64,000 bases of DNA. Source: Spirochaetales bacterium. GTDB taxonomy: Bacteria; Spirochaetota; Spirochaetia; DAHUYW01. The first letter of the stretch is position 1; every line of letters starts with the position of its first letter. The notes beneath the pieces are model-generated. The model was not told where the DNA came from, did no database searches, and was given only the letters and a program-made list of their open reading frames with translations. Positions 35,843-43,798 of the stretch are shown here, in pieces. The translations under genes and the position numbers were made by a program. The stretch is from the NCBI GenBank assembly GCA_027306915.1, contig DAHUYW010000018.1, positions 1 to 64,000 of the forward strand, written 5' to 3'.

Positions 35843-36907
35843 TCACGTTTCCGTGCGCTCGGGGAAGAACTGATCCACGAGCACGGCGATGATCAAGATC
35901 ACCCCGACGATGATATAGATGGTAAAGGTCGGAACTCCAATGACCCGAAGCCCCGTCTCCAGCACTGAAAGCAGGAGCGCGCCGATCAGGGTGCCCCCGA
36001 TAGTCCCCACCCCGCCGTAGAGGCTCGCCCCGCCGATCACGACCGCGACGATCGAGTCCAGGAGAAAGGGCGCACCGGCGTCCGGCTTACCTTCCACGTA
36101 CTGCAGCATGTAGATGACGCCCGCGGCGGTCGCGAGGAAGGCGGAGATCGTGTAGACCCGCTCGAGATGTCCCTTCACGTTGATCCCCGACCGGACCGCC
36201 GCATCCACGCTCCCGCCGATCGCATAGGTATGCTGGCCGAACCTCGTCGAGCGCAGGAGATAGGCGAAGATGAGAACAAAGATCAAGGTAACGATGACCA
36301 TGACCGGTATGAGGGAGATGAGGTCCGTGCCTCGCGGAATCCTCTCATGAGTGAAGAATGAGAGCCCCCTTCCGGGAATGAAGTAGGCGAGGTTCGCCGA
36401 GCCGATGACGCTTGCGAGATAGGGAAGATTTCCGGCCTGGGAGCCCTGGACGATAAGCTCCGAAACGCCAAAGGTCACGGAGAGCATTGAATAGGTGGCG
36501 ATGAACGGAGGCACGTTCAATCGGGCGACGAGGATCCCGTTGATATAGCCCGGGATCGAGCCGATCACGAGGGTCGCGAGGCATCCGATGAGAATCGCGA
36601 GGGCGTCCGACATCCCCGTCCCGATCAGGGCGACGATCAGCTTGGCGGAGATGACGCTCGCAAAGCCGTAGATGAATCCGACTGACAAATCGATTCCGCC
36701 GGTTATGATGACGAAGGTTTCCGCGATCCCAAGAAGGAAGAGCGGGATTCCGGAGACAAAGACGAGCTGGAAGGTATGGAGGGTGAAGAAGCCATCGGCG
36801 ATGATACAGTAGAGGACCGTCTCGAGGAGGAGGAAGAGGAGGGCCCATCGTCGTCCGAGAAACGAGATAACCGATCCGCGCCGGGTCATGACTGCACTGT
36901 CGCTCAT
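35843..36907 (-). CDS. Sugar ABC transporter permease (RbsC/FrcB family)
   Basis: About 354 residues with eight or more hydrophobic helices and the family hallmark FVIITGGIDLSVGFIYGFAS, IPGYINGILVARLNVPPFIA, and TRFGQHTYAIGGSVDAAVRS. It forms the membrane channel with the second permease. ATG 36907 is assumed; a GTG at 36916 overlaps the previous stop (GTGA) and is equally possible. It retains an intact N-terminus, unlike its neighbour. Confidence 0.92.
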   Translation of the reverse strand: MSDSAVMTRRGSVISFLGRRWALLFLLLETVLYCIIADGFFTLHTFQLVFVSGIPLFLLGIAETFVIITGGIDLSVGFIYGFASVISAKLIVALIGTGMSDALAILIGCLATLVIGSIPGYINGILVARLNVPPFIATYSMLSVTFGVSELIVQGSQAGNLPYLASVIGSANLAYFIPGRGLSFFTHERIPRGTDLISLIPVMVIVTLIFVLIFAYLLRSTRFGQHTYAIGGSVDAAVRSGINVKGHLERVYTISAFLATAAGVIYMLQYVEGKPDAGAPFLLDSIVAVVIGGASLYGGVGTIGGTLIGALLLSVLETGLRVIGVPTFTIYIIVGVILIIAVLVDQFFPERTET

Positions 36908-36912
36908 TCTTC

Positions 36913-37902
36913 TCACCGCCCCAGCAAATCCGGGAAGAGTTGATCGATCACCACCGCGATGACGAGGATCACCCCAACGGCAATGAACCTGTAGAACGAA
37001 GGCACACCGGAGATCGAGAGGCCGTTCTCGAGCACTTCCAGCATCAGCACGCCCACTACGGAACCCACGAGGCTACCCTTCCCGCCCATCAGGCTCGCCC
37101 CGCCGATAACCACCGCGGCAATCGCAAAAAGCTCGTAGGAAGCACCGAAAGGCGTGAAGTTGCCCACGCCCGACTGAAAGACGTTGTAGACCCCGGCCAG
37201 CCCGGCGAGAAAAGAGGAGAGCAAGTAGATGACGATCAAGTGACGCCGGACGTCGATCCCGGCGCGCTTGGCCGCCTCCATGCTTCCACCTATCGCAAAG
37301 GCGTGCTGGCCGAACTTCGTGCGGTTCAGCACGAACAGGAGCATAAGGATCACCGCGACCCAAAGGACCAGGGCATTGGGAACGATCCGAATCAGGTTGC
37401 GCACCTGATCTTCGACCATGCCCGGCGGCCAGGCGAAAAAGCGAAATCCCTTGCCGGGAAAGGCGTAGGCCAGGTAGCCGTTGCCAAGGTTCACCAGACT
37501 GTTGGGGAGCCCTGAGACCGGAAAGCCCTGGCAGATCGACAGGGTGACGCCGTTGGTGATCCCAAGCATCCCGAGCGTTGCGATGAAGGGCGGCACGTTG
37601 TAGCGGGCGATGAGGATCCCGCTAATGAACCCCGGAATGATGCTGACCACAAGCCCTGCGAGGCTCCCTACGATCATCGTCTCCGCCAAGGGCAGTTTCC
37701 CGGCGGTCATCGAGGCCATGACCTGCGCGGTCAGCACTGAGGAGAGCCCCATGACGAATCCAACCGACAAATCGATCCCGCCGGTTATGATGACGAAGGT
37801 CTCACCGGCGGCGAGGAAGACGAAGATCGTCCCCAAATAGAGGATATTCTCGATATTGTTGAGCGAAAGAAAGCCCCGCCCCGTAAAGCTGAATACCACC
37901 AT
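36913..37902 (-). CDS. Sugar ABC transporter permease, 5' end interrupted by TAG
   Basis: A 329-residue RbsC-type permease (FVIITGGIDLSVGFVMGLSS, IPGFISGILIARYNVPPFIA, TKFGQHAFAIGGSMEAAKRA). The natural gene appears to start at ATG 38001, with AGGGAG 10 nt upstream, and to be stopped after 18 codons by a TAG at 37945-37947. Downstream of the TAG the frame continues VLARNWALAFLIGLMVVFSF, completing the first membrane helix. If the TAG is real, product could only arise by reinitiation at ATG 37902 or suppression, and the transporter may be impaired. Confidence 0.8.
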   Translation of the reverse strand: MVVFSFTGRGFLSLNNIENILYLGTIFVFLAAGETFVIITGGIDLSVGFVMGLSSVLTAQVMASMTAGKLPLAETMIVGSLAGLVVSIIPGFISGILIARYNVPPFIATLGMLGITNGVTLSICQGFPVSGLPNSLVNLGNGYLAYAFPGKGFRFFAWPPGMVEDQVRNLIRIVPNALVLWVAVILMLLFVLNRTKFGQHAFAIGGSMEAAKRAGIDVRRHLIVIYLLSSFLAGLAGVYNVFQSGVGNFTPFGASYELFAIAAVVIGGASLMGGKGSLVGSVVGVLMLEVLENGLSISGVPSFYRFIAVGVILVIAVVIDQLFPDLLGR

Positions 37903-37944
37903 GAGCCCAATGAGAAACGCAAGCGCCCAGTTGCGCGCAAGAAC

Positions 37945-38001
37945 CTACACCGCCGTGCGCTTTTCCATTTGGAGGGTCAGGTACGAGTTTTCGTTCGACA
38001 T
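37945..38001 (-). pseudogene. Severed N-terminus of the sugar permease
   Basis: An 18-codon frame (MSNENSYLTLQMEKRTAV) with a good AGGGAG site, ending in TAG, in frame with the permease at 36913-37902. It marks the true start of that gene. Intact length would be 362 residues, similar to the sister permease. Confidence 0.6.
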
Positions 38002-38095
38002 GCAGAAAGACTCCCTTGGTCGGCAGGTGCTGGATCACCTCTCGTTTTTGCGCGAGGCTTCCGACTCCCTCGCACTGCCCGACGTGCGAGCTAGC

Positions 38096-38124
38096 AAAAA
38101 AGCGCCCCGGACACGCGGGGCGCT
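38096..38124 (-). terminator. Intrinsic terminator between binding protein and permeases
   Basis: On the minus strand AGCGCCCC (38124-38117), loop, GGGGCGCT (38108-38101), followed by five T. A textbook terminator 16 nt after the binding-protein stop; partial read-through would give much binding protein and less permease, as is usual in such operons. Confidence 0.8.
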
Positions 38125-38139
38125 ACGAATCGCGGATTT

Positions 38140-39141
38140 CTACTTCGAGTAGATGTACTGCTGCATGTCGGGGTTGTTCACGTTGTCTTGGGTGAAGAGC
38201 TCGAACCCGGTTGCTATGTGCTTGGGGATCTGGGCCTTCTCCGTGAAGTACTTATAGCCCCACTCGACCGCAAGGTAGCCCATGTCGGCCGGCTTCTGCG
38301 CAAGCACCAGATCCACCTGCTTCTGCTTGAGGGCGTTGATAAGATCGGTCGTCGCATCGAAGGAGACGATCTTCACCGCACCGGTGAGCCCCGCATTCAC
38401 CACGGCGTGGTAGGCCCCCTGCGCGCTGTAGAGGTTGGTCCCGAAGATTCCGGCAAGATGCGGATACTTCTGAAGAATCGCAGAGGTTTCCTGCTCCGCC
38501 TTCTGCTCGACATCGAGGTTGTAGTCGACGCCGACCAGCTGCATATTCGGATACTCGGCGACTCCTGCCTTGAAGCCGTCGACACGCCCGTTGACCGAAG
38601 ATACATTCGGGTTGGTCGAGTTCACGTAGACCTGCCCCTTCTCCCCGAGCATCTTCGCAAGCGCCTCGGCGAGCAGCTTGCCTCCCGCGACGTTGTCCGA
38701 CCCGATGTAGGAGAGCGGGAAGGAGAAGTCGCTCTTCGTTGAGTAGTCACCGTTGCCGAGGAACGTATCGACGGTGATGATCTCGATCCCCTGATCGTAG
38801 AGCTTCTTCAGCGGCGCGATGAGGGCGTCGGTCGCGGTCGGCGCAATGATAACCATGTCGATGTTCCCGCGCGCGACAGTCGCCTCGAGAATCGGGACCT
38901 GGACCGCAGGCCCCCAGGACTTCGGATACTCGGTGGCGATGAGATTGACGCCGTATTTCTGGGCCGCCTTTTCGGCGCCCCGCTGCATCGTATAATAGAA
39001 TGGATCGACGACGCCGGGAGCGAAGACGAAGTTCAGCTGCTTTTTCGGAGCTGCCTTCTCCGACTGTCCGCCTGCAAAGGCGACGACGGTCCCCACGAGC
39101 AAGAGAACGGCAGTAAAGAGTGCCAATAGACGTTTCTTCAT
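38140..39141 (-). CDS. Sugar ABC transporter substrate-binding protein
   Basis: A 333-residue periplasmic binding protein of the ribose/xylose type. Signal peptide MKKRLLALFTAVLLLVGTVV with AFAGG at the cleavage region and no lipobox Cys. Mature domain: NFVFAPGVVDPFYYTMQRGA, DMVIIAPTATDALIAPLKKL, GNGDYSTKSDFSFPLSYIGS. It is the first gene of the transport operon, start at 39141 after GGAGG. The ligand is probably a pentose, hexose or related sugar; the neighbours (ROK kinase, GmhA-like isomerase) do not settle which. Confidence 0.92.
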   Translation of the reverse strand: MKKRLLALFTAVLLLVGTVVAFAGGQSEKAAPKKQLNFVFAPGVVDPFYYTMQRGAEKAAQKYGVNLIATEYPKSWGPAVQVPILEATVARGNIDMVIIAPTATDALIAPLKKLYDQGIEIITVDTFLGNGDYSTKSDFSFPLSYIGSDNVAGGKLLAEALAKMLGEKGQVYVNSTNPNVSSVNGRVDGFKAGVAEYPNMQLVGVDYNLDVEQKAEQETSAILQKYPHLAGIFGTNLYSAQGAYHAVVNAGLTGAVKIVSFDATTDLINALKQKQVDLVLAQKPADMGYLAVEWGYKYFTEKAQIPKHIATGFELFTQDNVNNPDMQQYIYSK

Positions 39142-39159
39142 ACAACCTCCTGTTAGTGT

Positions 39160-39173
39160 TGTAACCGGTTTCA
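39160..39173. promoter_or_regulatory. LacI-family operator palindrome
   Basis: TGTAACCGGTTTCA, centred on CCGG as in many LacI/GalR operators. It touches the end of the -10 box and covers the expected transcription start of the transporter operon, so binding would block initiation. The likely ligand is the LacI protein encoded at 33948. Confidence 0.7.
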
Positions 39174-39202
39174 TTATGCACCCCACTCGCGGAAGCTGTC
39201 AA
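39173..39202 (-). promoter_or_regulatory. Promoter of the sugar transporter operon
   Basis: On the minus strand TTGACA (39202-39197), 18-bp spacer, CATAAT (39178-39173). Confidence 0.65.
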
Positions 39203-39291
39203 ACATTTTCTGCGCGGCGACGGTGCAGCGCTCGATAGATCCCGCCCGCAGCGCGTCCTCGGGCGACTTGGTCACCGCGCGAAGATCCGCC

Positions 39292-39320
39292 TTGACAAGA
39301 GCGGGGGGCGGCGCGAAAAT
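39292..39320 (+). promoter_or_regulatory. Promoter of the kinase/HAD fusion gene
   Basis: TTGACA (39292-39297), 17-bp spacer, GAAAAT (39315-39320), about 45 bp before ATG 39369. Confidence 0.45.
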
Positions 39321-39368
39321 CAGCAGCGTCGCCGGAGTGCGACGCTTGCTTCGGTCGAAGAGGCTCCC

Positions 39369-41285
39369 ATGACAACATCCGCCCTCGCATCCCTCCTTGC
39401 CTCGTTTTCCTCTCGTTCCATCGCTGTGCTCGGAGACTTCTGCGTCGACTACTACCTGACCATCGATCCTACGGGCTCAGAGATCTCGGTCGAGACCGGC
39501 CTTCCCACCCGTGCCGTACGCGAGGCTCGCCTCTCGGCGGGCGGAGCAGGAAACGTCGTGGCGAATCTCGCCGCGTTGGGCGTAGGACACATAGCGGCCT
39601 TCGGAACAGTCGGCGACGATCCTTTCGGGAGGGAGCTCGTCGATCTTCTTAGATCGCTCGGCGCCGACACGGACGGGCTCCTCGAGCAAAAGAACGGCTG
39701 GCACACGAGCGTCTACACGAAGCTCTACGAGGGCGAGCACGAGCATGAGCGGGTCGACTACGGGAACTTCAACCTCCTGTCTTCGTCAACCATGGAGGTC
39801 CTTCTCCAGAGGCTCGAGGAAAGGCTCCCTTCCTTCGACGCAATTGTGATAAACCAGCAGGTCCGAAGCGGCATCCATACTCCTCCCTTCAGGGAGGGCT
39901 TAGGCCGACTCATGGCGCGCCATCCCGACCGCATCTTTCTCGTTGACAGCCGCAGCTACAGCGACGACTACTCGGGGGCCTACCGCAAGCTGAACAGCCA
40001 CGAAGGAGCGCGCCTCTGTGGCATTGCATCAGCCCCGAACGAACGGATCGGACAGGAGACTGCAGCCGGCATCGCCGAAAGCCTCTACGGTCGCTGGAAG
40101 CGCCCGGTGTTTCTCTCTCGCGGCGAGCAGGGGTGCCTGGTTCGCGATGAAGACGGGCTTCACGAGATCACAGGCCTCCTCGTCACCGGACCGACCGATC
40201 CGGTCGGTGCGGGCGATGCCATGCTCGCAGGCGTTGCCGCCGCTCTTGCCGCCGGATCCAATCCGCAGGGCGCCGCCGAGATCGGGAACTTCGCCGCCGC
40301 AGTCACTGTCCGAAAGCTCTATCAAACCGGGACTGCGAGCCCCGAAGAAATCCTTGCCGTCGGCGCCGAGCCCGATTACCGTTATCGCCCTGAGCTTGCC
40401 TCCACTCCCGCCGCGGCGCGCCGCCTGCCGGGGTCCGAGATCGAGGTCGTCACCGCTTTGCGCCGCGGCGGTGCGCCGCGCTACCTCCTCTTCGACAACG
40501 ATGGGACCATCTCGACGCTGCGCCAAGGCTGGGAGCTGATCATGGAGCCGATGATGGTGGAAGCGGTGCTCGGCCAAAAGGCAGCGGAGTGCCCGCTCTC
40601 GGTGCGCGAGAGGGTCGTCGCAGCCGTGAGGGAGCTCATCGACCGAACGACCGGCGTGCAGACCATCGTCCAGATGCAAGAGCTGACCGAGCTCGTGCGA
40701 CGCTTCGGTATGGTCGGCGAGCAGGATATTCTCAGCGCAGCCGGCTACAAGCGAGTGTACAACGACAGGATTATCGGTCTGGTAGAGTCTCGCCTGGCGC
40801 GGCTCGCATCAGCTGAGCTCGATGCGTCGGATTTCACCATGAAGGGAGCGACAGCCTTCCTGGAAAAGCTCGTCCGACGCGGCATCAAGCTCTACCTGGC
40901 GAGCGGAACCGATCAGAAGGACGTCGAGCGGGAGGCGGAGGTTCTCGGATTTGCCCGCCTTTTCGAAGGTCGCATCCATGGATCGGTGGGGGATGTGGCG
41001 CGCGACCCGAAGCGAGAGGTCCTGAAGAGGATCATGGCGGAGATCGGCGAAGGCTCCGCCATCGTTACCTTCGGCGACGGGCCGGTGGAAATGCGCGAGA
41101 CTCGCAAGGCCGGAGGGTACGCGGTCGGAGTGGCAAGCGACGAGATTCGCCGTTGGGGGCTGAACCTCGCCAAGCGTTCGCGCCTCATCCAGGCCGGCGC
41201 CGACCTCGTGATTCCGGACTTCTGCCAGGCCGACCGGATCGCCGAAGCCCTGGGGCTCGAGCGCCGGGGCAAGGAGCACCAATGA
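39369..41285 (+). CDS. PfkB-family (HldA-like) kinase fused to a HAD phosphatase
   Basis: A 638-residue two-domain protein. Residues ~1-340 are a PfkB sugar kinase similar to the kinase half of HldE: SIAVLGDFCVDYYLTIDPTG, LSAGGAGNVVANLAALG, and catalytic PTDPVGAGDAMLAGVAAAL. Residues ~375-638 are a HAD domain: YLLFDNDGTISTLRQG (motif I), LYLASGTDQKDVEREAEVLG (motif II) and IVTFGDGPVEMRET (motif IV). No nucleotidyltransferase domain is present, so it is not a normal HldE. A kinase and a phosphatase on one chain suggest two steps or a switch on one sugar phosphate. It overlaps the next gene (ATGA). Confidence 0.82.
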   Translation: MTTSALASLLASFSSRSIAVLGDFCVDYYLTIDPTGSEISVETGLPTRAVREARLSAGGAGNVVANLAALGVGHIAAFGTVGDDPFGRELVDLLRSLGADTDGLLEQKNGWHTSVYTKLYEGEHEHERVDYGNFNLLSSSTMEVLLQRLEERLPSFDAIVINQQVRSGIHTPPFREGLGRLMARHPDRIFLVDSRSYSDDYSGAYRKLNSHEGARLCGIASAPNERIGQETAAGIAESLYGRWKRPVFLSRGEQGCLVRDEDGLHEITGLLVTGPTDPVGAGDAMLAGVAAALAAGSNPQGAAEIGNFAAAVTVRKLYQTGTASPEEILAVGAEPDYRYRPELASTPAAARRLPGSEIEVVTALRRGGAPRYLLFDNDGTISTLRQGWELIMEPMMVEAVLGQKAAECPLSVRERVVAAVRELIDRTTGVQTIVQMQELTELVRRFGMVGEQDILSAAGYKRVYNDRIIGLVESRLARLASAELDASDFTMKGATAFLEKLVRRGIKLYLASGTDQKDVEREAEVLGFARLFEGRIHGSVGDVARDPKREVLKRIMAEIGEGSAIVTFGDGPVEMRETRKAGGYAVGVASDEIRRWGLNLAKRSRLIQAGADLVIPDFCQADRIAEALGLERRGKEHQ

Positions 41286-42406
41286 ATCACCCGCTTTTCG
41301 ACCGCCATCGCCTATCCATACGCCCCCTCGCCGATCGCGCAAACAAGGTGATGATTGAGCGCGACCGGGTCGATCCCGAGCACAGCGAGGTCACCCTCTC
41401 TGCGGGGGCAGCGCAGGCGGTGGGAGAAGCCGCCGCGGCCATTCGGAGGGCTCGCGGCGAAGGTCGCCCCGCGATCCTCGCCTTCGGGGCACACACGATC
41501 AAGAACGGTCTCGGTCCCGTCCTCATCAGGCTCATCGAGCAGGGGTGGATCACCCACCTCGCGACAAACGGCGCCGGAATCATCCACGATTGGGAGTTCG
41601 CCTACCTCGGACAGAGCAGCGAGGATGTGCGGACCAACATCCAGGCGGGCGAGTTCGGGATCTGGCAGGAGACCGGGCTGTTCATCAACCTTGCCATCGC
41701 CGTTGGGGCCTACGAGGGACTCGGCTACGGTGAATCCATCGGGGCGCTTGTCGCGCAGGACGGACTCGAGATCCCTCCGCAGAAGGAGCTGTCCGGCCGT
41801 CTTGCCTCCTTCGCAGGCGGGAGGGCATCCTCCCGCGAAGAACTTTCGGGTACGGCCGCTGCGGCGGATCTCCTCGGACTCATTCGCGACCTGGGACTCG
41901 CCGAAGGCTTCCTGCGCGTGCCGCACCCCTTCAAGGAGTACGGAGTCCAGGCGGCAGCCTACCGCGTGGGGATCCCTTTCACCGGCCACCCGATGTTCGG
42001 CCACGACATCATCTACACCCATCCGGCGAGCTATGGTGCGGCAATCGGCCGCGCCGCCGAGCGGGACTTCCTCTCCATTGCGGAGAGCATCAGCCGCATC
42101 GAGGGAGGGGTTTACCTCTCCGTCGGATCGGCGGTCATGAGCCCGATGGTCTTCGAAAAGTGCTTTTCCATGGCCCAGAACATCGCCATCCAGGATGGCA
42201 GGCATATCGATCGCCACACGATCTTCGTGGTCGATCTGGCCGAAGCGCCGTGGGATTGGCAGACCGGAGAGCCACCGCCGGAGAACCCGGCCTACTACCT
42301 GCGCTACTGCAAGACCTTCAGCCGCATGGGCGGCACCATGCGCTACGTGACCGCCGACAATCGCAGCTTTCTCGTGGCTCTGTACCGGGCGCTTGCCGGG
42401 AAGTAA
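41282..42406 (+). CDS. Deoxyhypusine-synthase-like protein
   Basis: A 374-residue protein that resembles the NAD-binding fold of the deoxyhypusine synthase family (ILAFGAHTIKNGLGPVLIRL, HLATNGAGIIHDWEFAYLG, YLSVGSAVMSPMVFEK). Bacteria lack hypusine, and nothing related to polyamines is nearby; bacterial relatives act on other substrates or are uncharacterised. It is translationally coupled to the kinase/HAD fusion (ATGA) and divergent from the sugar transporter operon, so a sugar-related NAD-dependent role is more likely than protein modification. A perfect hairpin follows the stop. Confidence 0.6.
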   Translation: MNHPLFDRHRLSIRPLADRANKVMIERDRVDPEHSEVTLSAGAAQAVGEAAAAIRRARGEGRPAILAFGAHTIKNGLGPVLIRLIEQGWITHLATNGAGIIHDWEFAYLGQSSEDVRTNIQAGEFGIWQETGLFINLAIAVGAYEGLGYGESIGALVAQDGLEIPPQKELSGRLASFAGGRASSREELSGTAAAADLLGLIRDLGLAEGFLRVPHPFKEYGVQAAAYRVGIPFTGHPMFGHDIIYTHPASYGAAIGRAAERDFLSIAESISRIEGGVYLSVGSAVMSPMVFEKCFSMAQNIAIQDGRHIDRHTIFVVDLAEAPWDWQTGEPPPENPAYYLRYCKTFSRMGGTMRYVTADNRSFLVALYRALAGK

Positions 42407-42424
42407 CGCGCGCTCTTGCGCGCG
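42407..42424. terminator. Hairpin between convergent genes
   Basis: CGCGCGC-TCTT-GCGCGCG, a 7-bp perfect stem right after the 42406 stop; no T tract. Confidence 0.5.
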
Positions 42425-42511
42425 ACGCACCTGCCAAGGGGACGCGCACCGCGCCCGCGAGATACGAGGAGCCGCACGGCGCTCGCCTTCCCGGGTCGCC
42501 CCGCGGCGGTC

Positions 42512-43354
42512 TTAGGGCCTGGCCTGGCCCGCCTGCGGCGCCGGTTGAAAGATGAGCCCGAGGATGGCGTTCAGGTACTGAAGGAGGAGCTCCTTCTTCT
42601 TCTGGTCGGTGAGAGTGTAGGACGGCTGAGGCGGCGCTGCGGCTGGGGCTGCTTGCGCCTGCGGTGCCGCCGCTTGCCCGGCCGCGGGCTGACCTGCCGC
42701 GGCGGCTGCCGGAGGCGCCGGTTGGGCGACCTGGGCTCCCGTCGCGGGGGGCTGCGTCGGAGCAGTCGCCGCGGCTCCCGGCGCAGTCGGAGGCGCGGCG
42801 GCAAGCTGCTGCATGACCTGATTGATATCGCTCTGGGTCAAGACGGGCGGCGATTCAAGGATGCTCTGGTAGACAAGCTTGGCGTCGGCCATCTGGCTAA
42901 AGGGGATGGTGCGGCCTTGGAGGAGCTTCGGGTCGACCCAGCCGCTTATCGAAAGGAGCTGAGTCCGCCCGTTTACATCCATCGACCGTGAGCCCTGAAC
43001 GAAGAGCATACCGCTCGGATCGATGCTCTGGACCCGGGTCATCAAGGAGCCTGAGAGGACAACCTGCTCGTCCCCCTTGAGGTTTGCCTTGCTTCCCGAG
43101 GCGCCGTTCGGCAGGAATGAGAAAAGGTCGCCGCTTCCCCCGCCGCTGAATTGGAGCGTGATGCTCCGATCGGAGACGGCCGACGCCGAGTAGCTCAGCT
43201 TGGTGTTGCTGTCAATGGTGACAAGGACGGCATCGCCCACCGCGAGGGCGCTCTTTCCCACGAGATAGCCGGAAAACCCGGGTTGCCACAGGCTTTGCCC
43301 GAAGGCAAGTGGTGCCGCCAAGAACATCAAGATACATGTGACCGACCGGGGCAT
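42512..43354 (-). CDS. Exported FlgH-like protein with Pro/Ala/Gln-rich tail
   Basis: A 280-residue protein with a signal peptide (MPRSVTCILMFLAAPLAFG). The first ~170 mature residues resemble flagellar L-ring protein FlgH: SLWQPGF near the N-terminus, AVGDAVLVTIDSNTKLSYSA, and MDVNGRTQLLSISGWVDPKL, as in the FlgH beta-core. A ~70-residue low-complexity Ala/Pro/Gln linker follows, then a short helix (KKKELLLQYLNAILGLIF). Spirochaete flagella are periplasmic, so an L-ring role is doubtful. It follows the 29-residue gene on the same strand. Confidence 0.55.
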   Translation of the reverse strand: MPRSVTCILMFLAAPLAFGQSLWQPGFSGYLVGKSALAVGDAVLVTIDSNTKLSYSASAVSDRSITLQFSGGGSGDLFSFLPNGASGSKANLKGDEQVVLSGSLMTRVQSIDPSGMLFVQGSRSMDVNGRTQLLSISGWVDPKLLQGRTIPFSQMADAKLVYQSILESPPVLTQSDINQVMQQLAAAPPTAPGAAATAPTQPPATGAQVAQPAPPAAAAAGQPAAGQAAAPQAQAAPAAAPPQPSYTLTDQKKKELLLQYLNAILGLIFQPAPQAGQARP

Positions 43355-43398
43355 CCTGCGACCTCGTCCGGCGCACCCCTCGGGCGTGCGCTCGGCCC

Positions 43399-43488
43399 TT
43401 ACTTCTTCTTGTGGCGGTTCATTCTCAACTTTTTCTTTCGCTTGTGGGTCGCGATCTTGTGTCGCTTCCGCTTTCTACCGCAAGGCAC
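43399..43488 (-). CDS. 29-residue mS38/COX24 (AURKAIP1)-like basic protein
   Basis: A tiny gene: GTG 43488, AGGAG 7 nt upstream, TAA at 43401-43399. The product begins MPCGRKRKRHKIATHKRKKK and ends NRHKKK. It matches the Arg/Lys/His pattern of the AURKAIP1/COX24 (mS38) family, known as a small ribosomal-subunit protein in mitochondria and as ~30-residue homologues in several bacterial phyla. It is probably a ribosome component. It is preceded by a strong promoter and a ~163-nt leader and is upstream of the FlgH-like gene. Confidence 0.8.
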   Translation of the reverse strand: MPCGRKRKRHKIATHKRKKKLRMNRHKKK

Positions 43489-43652
43489 CGCGTTGCTCCT
43501 TTTCCGCTCATTTCATCCACATGGGGCGAGACACACCCGCTCCCTCGTTTTGAATCGGCGAGCAGCAGACTCCCCTTGTGGAATACCCAAGCTTCGCTCT
43601 TGAGGCTTGATGTATTGTCCCGATTACCGGACGAACGCCCACCCTGGGAATT
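43489..43652 (-). promoter_or_regulatory. Long leader before the 29-residue ribosomal-type gene
   Basis: About 163 nt from the inferred start (near 43652) to GTG 43488. It contains a UCAAGC/GCUUGG stem (over CUCAAGAGCGAA) and a GCGGG/CUCGC stem. No peptide is evident. It could be a ribosomal-protein type control leader or an independent small RNA; structure only inferred. Confidence 0.35.
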
Positions 43653-43658
43653 GGTGCG

Positions 43659-43688
43659 ATTATGCCCGCTTTGATCGCATACAGTCAA
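43659..43688 (-). promoter_or_regulatory. Strong promoter of the 29-residue gene transcript
   Basis: On the minus strand TTGACT (43688-43683), 18-bp spacer, CATAAT (43664-43659). Confidence 0.6.
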
Positions 43689-43759
43689 GGGGTCGCATCG
43701 CCTCGGGAATTTAGGGACCGGCGGGCTGGCGACCTTGCCATTGTAACGGGGCCTCGCTG

Positions 43760-43788
43760 TTGTAAACGGCAGTATTTGCCGGTATAGT
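43760..43788 (+). promoter_or_regulatory. Promoter with very short leader
   Basis: TTGTAA (43760-43765), 17-bp spacer, TATAGT (43783-43788). ATG 43799 is 10 nt past the -10 box; AGGAG at 43789-43793 would lie mostly outside the transcript. Confidence 0.5.
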
Positions 43789-43798
43789 AGGAGCCGCA

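Noticed and set aside
43489..43652. 6S RNA or tmRNA in the leader before the 29-residue gene
   Set aside because: Length and promoter fit a small RNA, but the central bubble of 6S and the tRNA-like ends of tmRNA could not be matched, so only a leader is recorded.
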